Below are positions 12,177-22,039 of a stretch of DNA of 64,000 bases, piece after piece. The translations under genes and the position numbers were made by a program. Every line of letters starts with the position of its first letter. Positions within the stretch are counted from its first letter, which is position 1. Location of the stretch: positions 248,001 to 312,000 of the forward strand of contig NC_089460.1 of the NCBI RefSeq assembly GCF_026210795.1. Direction: 5' to 3'. The notes under the pieces are model-generated. The model had not been told where the DNA came from and did no database searches. It worked only from the letters and a program-made list of their open reading frames with translations. The stretch is from Rhizophagus irregularis. Lineage: Eukaryota; Glomeromycota; Glomeromycetes; Glomerales; Glomeraceae.

Positions 12177-12659
12177 TTCACATAAAATTTAACTTTTTAA
12201 GGAACTGGAAGACAAAGTTTTGTTAATGGAGATAAACAAAAAATTGGAAATATATATGGAATTTATCCCAATAACAATCAGAAGACCAAAAAGGAAAGTC
12301 TATTTTCTGTTTCCAAAATTAAAAAATAATCAATTATCACTACATACACTATTTGAACAAAAGTAGTGGATATCAAAACTTGGTTAATTTCTCAAAAATG
12401 TACATAATAACCTAGCTTAAAATTTTTGTATATAATTATTTATACTTTACATGTGCTATGTATAATATAAATATTATTTCATATATAAATAAATTTAAAA
12501 TGTGATTACAAAAACAAATTTTAAACCAGTTTTTATTATATATAATTAATTGAATTTGGACACAATCAAATTATTAGTTTTTTTAAAAATAGTATCATAA
12601 AATTAAACTATTTAAACCTATTGTGATGGAAAAAATCTCAACAAATTAAAAATTACTTT

Positions 12660-13690
12660 GGTTGAATCATTGGTCAAAATATAATCATGAAATCGCTATC
12701 TAAAACTTTTAAATATTGAATACAAAAAATACTAAAGAAAATTGTTAAAAAGAATAATCATCAATCAGCTGAGCAAATTAAAAATAAATTTTAAGAGAAA
12801 ACTAATATGGAAGTCTCTATCAAAACTATTAGAAGAAGTTTACATGAATTTAAATTTTTTTCTTATATTCTAATATCTAAATCACTTTTATAATCAATAA
12901 AGAAAAAATCATTTAAAATGATGTATTGAATAAAAAAATTAGTTTTTTGCAAAATGGATATACATGCTACCCAAATTATTTTAGGATGTCATAATTATAA
13001 TTTGGGATGCTATAATTCATTCAATTTATATATAATTTACTATGTAAAGTACCAAAATAATTTGGAATGTCATAATTGAATTTGGGATTTTACTTATAAT
13101 TACGGCAGCTTAAAATAATTTGGGTAGCATATATAAAATGAAAATCAGCTATATGAAGTGATAAAAGCTAATTTACCATATTTAAAAATGATGGTTCAAA
13201 TCATATTTGAAAAATACCTGGAATAAGATTCAATATTAAAAACATGATTTCTTCAATTAAATATGATGGTAGGGAAATAATAGTATAGGGCTGTTTTCAG
13301 GAAAGGGATTAAAATCACTAGTAAAACTTGATAGAAAAATAAATTATTGGGACTATATCTAAATACTTGAATCACATTTGATACCAATAATTAATAATGA
13401 TTTTTATAGGTAGGGTTATTTATTTTAAGATGACTGTTCATATTGCTAAAAATGTTAAAGAATAAATGAAAATAAAATAAATTAAAATTCTGGAAAATTG
13501 GCCAAGTCAATTATTTAACTTAAATTCCATTAAACACTTATGGTCAGAATTAAAAAGATGTATCAAATGATGACCCAAATTTGCAAAAAATATGAGAAAA
13601 TTGAAGGATATTTTAAATAAAAAATGGAATAAAATTCCTAATAATTTTTTAATATACTGTATTTAATTAAAAGTATGTCTTGCAGAATTA
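12660..13690 (+). pseudogene. Decayed Tc1/mariner transposase
   Basis: Fragments of one Tc1-like DDE transposase can be read in order in shifting frames: a helix-turn-helix-like part ending QSAEQIKNKF, then VSIKTIRRSLHEFKFFSY (near 12814-12866), then GLKSLVKLDRKINYWDYI-ILESHLIPII (near 13310-13395), then ENWPSQLFNLNSIKHLWSELKRCI (near 13490-13565). The last matches the WP-QSPDLNPIE-LW-ELKR block of Tc1 elements. Several stops and frameshifts interrupt it (one is TAA where Gln is expected in DYI(Q)ILE), and a MITE sits inside it. It is non-functional. The terminal repeats could not be fixed. Confidence 0.75.
12966..13128. mobile_element. 163-bp MITE nested in the Tc1-like transposase
   Basis: Perfect 18-bp terminal inverted repeats, GCTACCCAAATTATTTTA, begin at 12966 and end at 13128. 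The flanks read ATACAT and ATATAT, consistent with insertion in a TA-rich target. Internally it repeats blocks of the type CCCAAATTA...GACAT, also seen in the array at 52.9-53.4 kb. It interrupts the transposase between its helix-turn-helix and catalytic parts. Confidence 0.75.
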
Positions 13691-14019
13691 AAGTATGTAT
13701 TGCAAATAATAGCTGGCCAACTAAATATTAGGTTTATATATAATTTAGCTAATAAACTTTAAAATTATAATTTCGGTTACACAAGTTAAATAGATGCTAT
13801 TGTCGCAAAATTTACCTAGAATTTTTCTGGCAAATTGAGAATTATCCCAATAAATTAGGTTAAATTGTATTACAATTTTGAGATAATGGAGGACTTATAA
13901 TTTGGCAAATTTTATCAAAATGGCGCCATTTTTACAGAATTTTTAATTCAATTATTGAGAAATTTTTCAGTAAATAATTATTAAATTGTTGGAAATTTTA
14001 GGTAAATTTTAGTAATGTT

Positions 14020-14260
14020 ATACAAACTAAGGTTGCTAGAGAAACTAAGGGGTTTTGGCAAGTTGGTGAAATGGCAAAATGGCAAAATTTTGCCGAAACT
14101 ATATGAAAGTCTTATTAAAAAGTTGGTGAAACTCTGGAGAAAAGCAAAACCTGACGAAACTTATTATAAATGTCAAAACTGCCAAAACTTTGCCAAAACT
14201 ATAATAAAACTATAGTAAAATTTTAGAGAAACCAATTGTAGAATTTTGGAGAGGTTTAGG
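14020..14260. repeat. Short-period degenerate repeats (GGCAAAATTTTGCC type)
   Basis: Stretch of low-complexity sequence with repeated TTGGTGAAA, GGCAAAATGG and GCCAAAACT words. It resembles decayed minisatellite DNA. The open frame through it (14015-14215) is compositional and not believed to be coding. Confidence 0.35.
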
Positions 14261-14310
14261 CAGGCAACCTTAATGCAAACGTAGTGTAAATTGTGATAAA
14301 TTTAGTCAAA

Positions 14311-14518
14311 TTTTTAGTAATGTTATGCAAACATAATGCAAATTGTGGTAAATTTAATTAAATTTTTAGTAATATTATATAAATATAATGCAAATTGTGG
14401 TGAATTATAATGAATTTTTAGTAATTTTATGCAAATATAATGCAAATTGTAGTAAATTGTAATGTATTTTTAGTAATGTTATATAAATTGTTAAAAATTT
14501 AGATGAATTTTTCAGCAA
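14311..14518. repeat. 52-bp tandem repeat, about four copies
   Basis: The word TTTTTAGTAAT recurs at 14311, 14363, 14415 and 14467, exactly 52 bp apart. Each unit reads TTTTTAGTAATGTTAT followed by a GCAAATATAATGCAAATTG-type block. Related, less regular copies extend to both sides (14003 and 14530-14590). Confidence 0.8.
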
Positions 14519-14868
14519 TATTGTGTAAACATAATGCAAATTATGAAAAATTGTGATAAATTTTGCATTTTTTCGGTAAATGTTATGAAATTTAGGATAA
14601 TTTTGGACAATTAAGTGAAAATGTTTTACTGATTTTGGATAATTGAATATAAATGGTATAAATGCAACATTTTCAGAGATAATTTAGTGAAATTTTGCAA
14701 TTGAGTGAAATTTAGTAATAATTTAAACAATTTAGTGTAAATATTATGACAATTTAAAATACTGATTTAATAATTTTATATAATTTATTATAATATTATT
14801 TATTAACAAATACATAATTATTATTTAACGATAAGAATCTATATTTATCAGATATCTGATGATCCATT

Positions 14869-15427
14869 TATAGTTAGATGCTGAAACTCTTTATATGCCA
14901 AAACTTATTAACCATATACTGAAAATAGTTTAGCTTTTAGTTTATATAGTTTTCAAATCTGAAACCTAAACCCATTGCTAATATTTTAAGTCATTTTCAA
15001 AATTCTAATTTTACTGAAAATTTACTAGATTTAGTAATAGTCTTATAGTTTGGGATTTCGGCAATAGTTTTAGTAATTGCATATGGGGACGCCCGCAGCA
15101 AAAGCCGGGGCTCGGCAAATCACGTGATTTTGCGAAAATCACAATTTAATATTATTGGTTAATTTAGTAAATCGCAATTTATTTTATCATTTTTAAAGAT
15201 TTTTAAAATCAGTTTTTTGCAAACTAGGGTAAAATTTTGCAAGGAATTCATTAAAACATTGGTTTTTTTTCTAGCAAGTTTATATTATCCATTAAATATA
15301 ATAAAATAAAAATACAAAAATCATAAATTATAAAATATTATATTTTTTTAAAATCAAAATTTTGGCCGAGCCCCGGCTTTTGCTGTGGGCGTCCCCATAT
15401 GTTAAAATGTTTCAGCACCTAACTATA
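14869..15427. mobile_element. Outer TIR element (559 bp) hosting a nested insertion
   Basis: Inverted ends TATAGTTAGATGCTGAAAC (14869-14887) and its complement at 15409-15427 differ at one base. The interior contains the GC-rich-ended element at 15080-15401, so the original element was roughly 240 bp. Confidence 0.6.
15080..15401. mobile_element. 322-bp MITE with GC-rich 37-bp terminal inverted repeats
   Basis: The left end 15080-15116 and right end 15365-15401 are inverted copies matching at 36 of 37 bases, beginning CATATGGGGACGCCC and ending GGGGCTCGGC. The ends are strikingly GC-rich against an AT-rich interior. No coding frame. A CACGTGATTTTGCGAAAATCAC-like small palindrome lies just inside the left end. 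Confidence 0.8.
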
Positions 15428-16064
15428 GATCTATCCATAGATAATCTAGGACCCAAGACATCACATATATAACTCATATTTGAGTTTTAGCAAATTCAAT
15501 CAAAATTAGATTAAATTCATAATTTTAGATAAAGCAAATTAATTGAAAATTAATTAATAATCATAATTATAAGTTTTAGCAAATTGTATTGATTTTATAA
15601 AGTCATATTTTATATTTGAGTAAATTGGTATTTTTTTTAAATTTAACTTATCCTTTTTTTTAACTTTTATAGATAATATTTTTAAAATATTAGTTTTAGG
15701 GTTTGGGTTATATTTTGGCCAAAATTAAGTATAATTCTGGCCAAAATTAAGCATAATGCAGGCCAAATACCATTTGATTAGTTTTGCAACATTTATTTTT
15801 TAATAATTATTTATATTTAATTTATTATTTTTATTAATTTAATATTATTTTATCTATAATCTACATATTTTTAATTATAAATTATAAAAATTAACAGTTT
15901 AATTTATATTAATTATTTATTTTTTTATTGATAATAAAAAATATGATTGTTAATTTCAGTAAATTGACAATTAAATTTACTAATTTACAAATAATTTTAA
16001 TAAATAGAAATTATATTTTATTAAGCAAATTTAAACCTATATTATTTAGAATTTTACTATAACA

Positions 16065-16990
16065 CTGGTCAAAAACTAGGCAAATATAGCATGAGCTTGA
16101 ATTTTATTAATTAATACTAAAGTAACGTAACTTTAGAGAATACAAAATATTCTAAAAAGAATCGCAATAAAGTGCAGAACTAATAGAAAAACAAAGAACA
16201 AATAATCTTTTGATATTACAATTTACAAATAAAGAAAAGCTAAGATTATTAAACCTCACCCTCTTTATATAAATAACTATGGCTACTCCTCCCAAATCTA
16301 TTTCAAAATAGGTAAAGTCGACTATGCTATACGTAACCCATCAAGCGCCATATCTACTCTGAATTAATAAAGAATCTCTGAGCTACCATTAGCACTATCA
16401 AAATGCATAAAATTCAATTTTCCTTATTTTATAAAGACCTCTGAGAACTTTTTAGTGTGATGCAGTCCAGCTGATAGAGAACTTTTTAGTGTCGTGCAAT
16501 TCCTAAAGGGACACCCATCTCATTGCGAATGATCCCAAACAGAAGATACCCACCTTATTGTAAATGATTCTTCAATCTAAGATCTATCTAGATAAGTCAT
16601 TCCAATAATAGTCCAACATGTGACCACCTTGATCAGTATACTACAAAGACTGCGGTATTCAACCTGTCTTATCACTTGAGTAATCATCGACTTTAAAAAT
16701 CAGTAACACTAAGCCATCATGACGATCAAATTTTCCAGTATTCCCCTACTTCCCAAAGAAAATAAGGTTACACCAAAAAAGTGACAAAAAAAAACAAAAA
16801 GCAAAAAATAAAAACAAATAAAAACATAAACCTCAGGAAAACTCGAAGTGCAATAAGAAAAACCTGAGTAAAAAACACCAAACATGCTCCTCAACTCCGT
16901 CTCCTTATTTTAGAAGACAAACTCTTCCGTTAACAACTTCAACTAGCAAGAAATACATTGGTCAAGAGCTTCTTTCAAGAAATACCAATC
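16065..16990. repeat. Long direct repeat, copy 1 (about 926 bp)
   Basis: It starts CTGGTCAAAAACTAGG and is matched along its length by 19065-20009, including internal GAGAACTTTTTAGTGT duplications and the block containing CCCATCTCATTG. Both copies carry similar but unequal minus-strand frames (16709-16894 and 19617-19901), which I regard as fortuitous. The same-orientation pair is LTR-like, but no reverse transcriptase or integrase is visible between them. Confidence 0.7.
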
Positions 16991-17058
16991 CAGCCTGTAA
17001 ACTACTAGGCCAGTTAGACTTTAAAGGCATAAGAACCAAAACGCACTACTTTTCAATA

Positions 17059-17635
17059 AAGATGCTGCCCGAAACTATTTTTCAGTTTCCGAAACCAAAA
17101 CTGAAACTAAAACTAAACCCGAAACTATTCTGAAACTCCCGAAACTAGCTCGAAACTCCCGAAACTAGCCCGAAACTCACTAATTTTGGCCGAAATTAAA
17201 ATTTGGCCGAAATTATGACATTTTATCACGTGACGTTACACCAATTTCCTAAAAAGGAAATTATGTTTTCCAGTAAAATTGGAAAAATTAGTTACACAAT
17301 GGTTACATAAAATTCCAAAAAAGGAAATTTTAATGTCGATCATTTTCTTGGCCAGAATTACGTCCTAAAAATGGCCAGGATTATATCAATAATTTCGGCC
17401 AAATTTTGAACTTTCAGTAATAATTTTGGCATTATAAATTTTGGATTAATTTTACCAGTTTCAGATTAGTTTTACCAGTTTTGGGTTAGTTATACCAGTT
17501 TCGGGTTAGTTTTACCAGTTTCAGATTAGTTTTACCAGTTTTACCAGTTTTGGAAAATAAGAAAATTTCAGAAATAGTTATACCAAGTTTCGGTTTTGAC
17601 AGTTTCAGAAACTACTAAGTTTCGGGCAGCATCTT
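17059..17635. mobile_element. 577-bp TA-flanked MITE with GAAACTCCC / TTTTACCAG subterminal repeats
   Basis: Terminal inverted repeats AAGATGCTGCCCGAAACT begin at 17059 and end at 17635, flanked on both sides by TA (17057-58 and 17636-37), the duplication typical of Tc1/mariner elements. The left interior has repeats of CCCGAAACT, the right interior repeats of TTTTACCAGTTTCGGGTTAG. No transposase. Confidence 0.8.
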
Positions 17636-17764
17636 TAACCGTTAGATGACCCATAAAACCCGAAAAGTAATTAAACCAAGGCAAACCATATTTTATCGAG
17701 TTCTTCAACCAATCGGTTCCAGAGTTACGTGAATCGTGTAGGGTTAGAGGTGGTAAAGTAAGTA

Positions 17765-18240
17765 CAGTCGCTCTACAATCGCGCTCCTCGGGACCATCCA
17801 ATGGTGTGATTATAATGAGGTGTGCCTATTGGTGAGGGTTAAATATATAATCACACATATATAAATTTTTAAGTAAACGTGATTATATATATATATATAT
17901 ATATAATAATAATTAAGTAAAAAAGTTTATATGTAAAATATACTTAAAACCATTGAATTTTTGAAAAATAAAAAACTTAAATTTTTCCTCATGGTAAAAC
18001 AACAAAATAATAAAATGAAACGCACAGTTATTTTATAAATCACGTGATTTGTGTGCTTATGCAAGGGGAATTTTACATATATTTACTATAATATGGGACC
18101 AACGTTTGGTGTGATTGTACTTATAACTAATAAAGTGATTATAAAAGGGGTATTTTATATATAAAAAAATCTGGACTAAAAAATGTGTGCCTTAAGAAGG
18201 GGAGTTCTTATATGGGAGGTGCCTATAAAGGGGTCGACTG
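17765..18240. mobile_element. CAGTCG-ended TA-flanked MITE (476 bp)
   Basis: It begins CAGTCGCTCTAC after TA (17763-64) and ends GGGGTCGACTG before TA (18241-42). The ends match the CAGTCAACTC ends of the elements at 34655-35309 and 54386-56343, so this is a third family member. A run of TA dinucleotides lies near 17884-17906. Confidence 0.65.
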
Positions 18241-18258
18241 TATATAAATGTAAGCACG

Positions 18259-18744
18259 CAGGTCGAAAAGTGAAAAATCGAGGCACCAATCAGTACCTGA
18301 TTGGCATTTTCGCCAAATACCGTCACCAATCAGGCAGTTTGCTAACTTTTGATCCAGTGATCAGAAAAAGATGAAATATAGCTCATTGGAATCGTCTCAG
18401 CAAGACGAATCTAATGGTAGTAAAATCGCATCTCTAGGATTGATAGTTAATAAAAAATTAAATAAAATATGAATGATACATTTTCATTTTTATATTTTAC
18501 TTAATTTCTCATCAAGTATTAATCCTAGAAATGCGATTTTACTACCATTAGATTCGTCTTGTTGAGACGATTCCAATGAGCTATATTTCATCTTTTTCTG
18601 ATCACTGGATCAAAAGTTAGCAAACTGCCTGATTAAGACGTATTCGCGAAAATGCCATCAGCACCATCCGGTGTCACCAATCAGGTACCTGATTGGTGAC
18701 CGATTGGTGCCTGATTGATGCCTGATTTTTCACTTTTCGACCTG
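18259..18744. mobile_element. 486-bp foldback element (long inverted arms)
   Basis: The two arms, each about 210-220 bp, are inverted copies starting CAGGTCGAAAAGTGAAAAAT and meeting in a short AT loop near 18465-18495. Each arm carries the recurrent module with GAATCGTCTCAGCAAGACGAATC followed by ATGGTAGTAAAATCGCAT. No coding capacity. Confidence 0.85.
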
Positions 18745-19064
18745 TGGCAAATTTGACGGCTGAGAAGTAGTTTTCAACTTATAAGTAATATTCATTGCGT
18801 TTTCACATCTATTTTTATCATAAGAACGTGATTTCAAATTTGTCTTCTGAATTTTTAAACAAAATTATTGTAAATAGCAGCGACGACCTTCATTGCAGAA
18901 TTTCTTGGAATAGATAATTTGACAAATAAGTCGACAAAGAGCTTAGGTAGACAATTACAGACAAGGGCATAAAGGACCAATTTGTAGAAGAAAAGGACCA
19001 ATATGAAAGAAAAGTAAATTTAGCAATAAATAGAGTAGAATCAATATCAGCTAATTTTCTGATC

Positions 19065-20009
19065 CTGGTCAAAAACTAGCAAATATAGCTTGAGCTTAAA
19101 TTTTATTAATTAATGCCAAAGTAACTTTAGAGAACACAGAGTATTCTAAAAAATACCGCAATAAGTGCAGAACTAATAGAAAAACAAAAAACAAATAATC
19201 TTCTGAAATTACAAATATAAGAAAAGCTAAGATTATAAACCCCACCCTCTCTTTACAAATAATTACGGCTACTCCTCCCAAATCTATTTCAAAATGAATA
19301 AAGTCAACTATGCTATACGTAATCCATTCAGTGTTGTACTAACTTTTAGAATCAGTAAAGAACCTTCGAGCTACCATTAGCACTATCAGAAACACATAAA
19401 ATTCAATTTTCCCTATTTGACTACATACTATAAATAACAAACCTACTTCACAAAGGCCTTCAGAAACTTTTTAGTATCATGCACTCCAGCTGCTAGGAGA
19501 ACTTTTTAGTGTTGTACAATCCCTGAGAGGACACCCATCTCATTGTGAACGATCCCTAATAAAGGACACTCATCTTATTACGAACGATCTATCAGCCTAA
19601 GATTTACCTAGATAAGTCAATTCAATGATAGTCCAATATGTGACCACCTTGATCGGTATATTACAAAAACTGCGTTATCCAACCTGTTACCCTTCTTATC
19701 ACTCAAGTGATCATCAATTTTGAAACTTAGTAATACCAAACCACTATGACGATCAAATTTTCCAGTATCCCTCCACTTCCCAAAGAAAATAAGATTATAC
19801 TGAAAAAAGTGACCAAGAAAAACGAAAAGCAAAAAAATAAAAATATAAATCTCAGGAAAACTCAAAGTGCAATGAGAAAAACCTGAGTAAAAAAATACCA
19901 AACATACATCTCAACTCTGTCTCCTTATTTTAGAAGACAAACTCTTCCATTAATAACATCAACTAGCAAAAAATACATTGGTCAGAAGCTCCTTCCAAAA
20001 AATAACGGT
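19065..20009. repeat. Long direct repeat, copy 2 (about 945 bp)
   Basis: Same family and orientation as 16065-16990. It is immediately followed by a truncated third copy. Confidence 0.7.
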
Positions 20010-20106
20010 CTGGTTAAAAACTAGGCAAACATAGCTTGAGCTTGAATTTTATTAATTAATGCCGAAGTGACTTTAGAGAACACAGAGTATTCTAAAAAGC
20101 ACCACA
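20010..20106. repeat. Truncated third copy of the long direct repeat
   Basis: Matches the first ~95 bp of 16065 and 19065 (CTGGTTAAAAACTAGGCAAA through GTATTCTAAAAAG), then breaks off. It is directly followed by yet another CTGGTCAAAAACTA start at 20108, which leads into unrelated sequence. Confidence 0.65.
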
Positions 20107-20107
20107 A

Positions 20108-20255
20108 CAACCTGGTCAAAAACTAATATATCAGGTAGCAGATATGTATCAGATATGTACCTAGTAAAAATGCAGAAAATTGGGTACCTGATATGTGTAA
20201 AATATGTGTAAATATATATATCATATACATATCGGATACTAGAGATGGTAAAGTT
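20108..20255. repeat. GATATGTGTA / GGGTACCTGATAT repeat block
   Basis: Short repeats of AGATATGT and GGGTACCTGATATG. The same words occur at 24784-24970 and in the palindromic MITE at 58712-58992. Blocks on both sides of 20.3-24.8 kb suggest one older element split by later insertions. Confidence 0.5.
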
Positions 20256-20290
20256 CTAGGTCTTGGACCTAAAGACCTGGTCCTAGGACA

Positions 20291-21066
20291 GTATAGCGAA
20301 CATCCCTTATATTGTCACATTATTGCTGATCATTTGCCGATTATTTATTAATCATCTTTTCAATATTGTTACATAAAAAAAATACTATCTGATTAATATA
20401 TAAAGCTGAAATGATGTTTGATTTGACAATTTTGAAGGTAAAATTGATCAATATTAACAGAAATTATATCAATACATGTAAATTTTTATAATTAATAAAT
20501 AAAATGAAAATTCAAATTTTATAATCTTGAGATCCAGTGAACATATTCTAATGAATTATATACTATTAGATTGGTCTCAGTGAAAGGATTCGAATGGTAG
20601 TAAAATTATTACCATCAGATTCATATTGGCGAAGTTATTGCATTTTAAAATTTTGTACTAAATTAAATAGTAATATTATTAGTATTAATAATTGCAAATA
20701 TTAATTTGGCTATAACTTTGTATTACCTAAAATTATGCTGTGTTATTTCGGCCATTAATTTTAAAGACATTAATCTATAACTCATAAAAATTTCAAGTTT
20801 CACCTGAACTTCTGTAGCTTTGCCCGAAGCTTCAAAGTTTGATTAGAAAATAATCAGCATATATTAATTAACTTTAGCATTACATTTTATTTTAGCACAA
20901 AATTTTTATATTAAACTGTTAATACTTAAAACTATTAAATAAAATAATTTAATGTGATTTTTTTTACATATTTATGGTTTAAAATAATGCTTCAAAGTTA
21001 ATGTGATGTCACATATATTATGATTGGCAAATGATCAGCATGTGATAATAAGCATGTTCGCTATGC
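20291..21066. mobile_element. TIR element (776 bp) with long inverted ends
   Basis: Left end GTATAGCGAACAT...TGCTGATCATTTGCC (20291-20341) is matched in reverse by 21020-21066. A further copy of the left end, CAGCATAGCAGACAT...GATCATTTGTCAATC, starts near 21080 in head-to-head arrangement, so a second, incomplete element adjoins it. The interior is AT-rich without a transposase. Confidence 0.6.
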
Positions 21067-21499
21067 TTCCTAAAACAGCATAGCAGACATTTCTATTTTA
21101 TCATAATTTTGTTGATCATTTGTCAATCATTTGTGTGATCTTATCACATAATACAAGTGCCATCTGTTATTTATCAACAGATAATAGGAAAAAATTTTAT
21201 AAAATAAATAATTTACTTTTATATTTTCAAAATCTAAATAAAAAGATTTTGTTCTTTTATTAAAAGTCCATTAATAACAAATAATTAGCTAAATTCTCTA
21301 TAAGCAAAAAACCTGTATTATAGGCCAAAATCCTGTATTATTTTTTTTGTAAATTATATATGATAAAAAGAATGTTTATGCAAAGTTTTAAGTTTCGGCC
21401 TTGCATATTCAGTTCTGGCCATCAATTTTTGTCTGGTGATCAGCCAAAATCACTGGCCAAAATTGATGCTATCATCGGGAAATTTTTTAAGATGCAGAA

Positions 21500-21770
21500 C
21501 TGCGGAGATCTGTAAAATTAGCAGATCTCCGCATTTTTTTTGTGAATTTATGCGGAAGTCTGCGATTTTGCAGATTTCTGCTTTTTATTTTTTACAAAGT
21601 TATGCAATAATCTGCAATTTTGCAAGTTTCCAATTTTTTATGTATGAATTTCTGCAGTAATCTGTGATTTTGCAGATTTCTGCTTTTTTTTATGTGAAAT
21701 TTATGCAGAAGTCTGCAATTTTGCAGATTTTTGCTTTTTTTTCATTAAAATATCAGTTCGATCTGCAATT
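21500..21770. repeat. Subterminal tandem repeats (TTTTGCAGATTTCTGC type)
   Basis: About five imperfect copies, roughly 60 bp apart, of a unit reading GAATTTATGCGGAAGTCTGC followed by GATTTTGCAGATTTCTGC and a T-run. The right side of the element has matching CTGCGCAGAT words. Confidence 0.65.
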
Positions 21771-22039
21771 TCATCATTGATTTAATATTTAAACTTTGAT
21801 TAACTCTAACTTGATTTAATTTTTTTTACAATACTCTTTAAAAAAAAAAACTTTACAAGACTTTAAAAAAATAATTTTTTCTACAACACTTATTACTAAA
21901 GAAGTGAAATAATTTTTTCTACAACACCTTTTAGGAAATAATCTGTTAAAGATTTCAAAGAAAAAATATTTCTATTATAGTTTTTTAAGCTTTGAAACTT
22001 ATCAGAGAAATTTTTTTTTTAAAAAAAAAATTTATTTGC

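Noticed and set aside
16709-19901. Similar minus-strand frames in both long direct repeats (YSGFS-C...FPE-Y)
   Set aside because: They differ in length, lack any known domain and are low-complexity; similarity follows from the DNA repeat.
20269-20295. Short palindrome GACCTGGTCCTAGGACAG as a regulatory site
   Set aside because: It lies at the edge of a TIR element and is better explained as part of its terminus.
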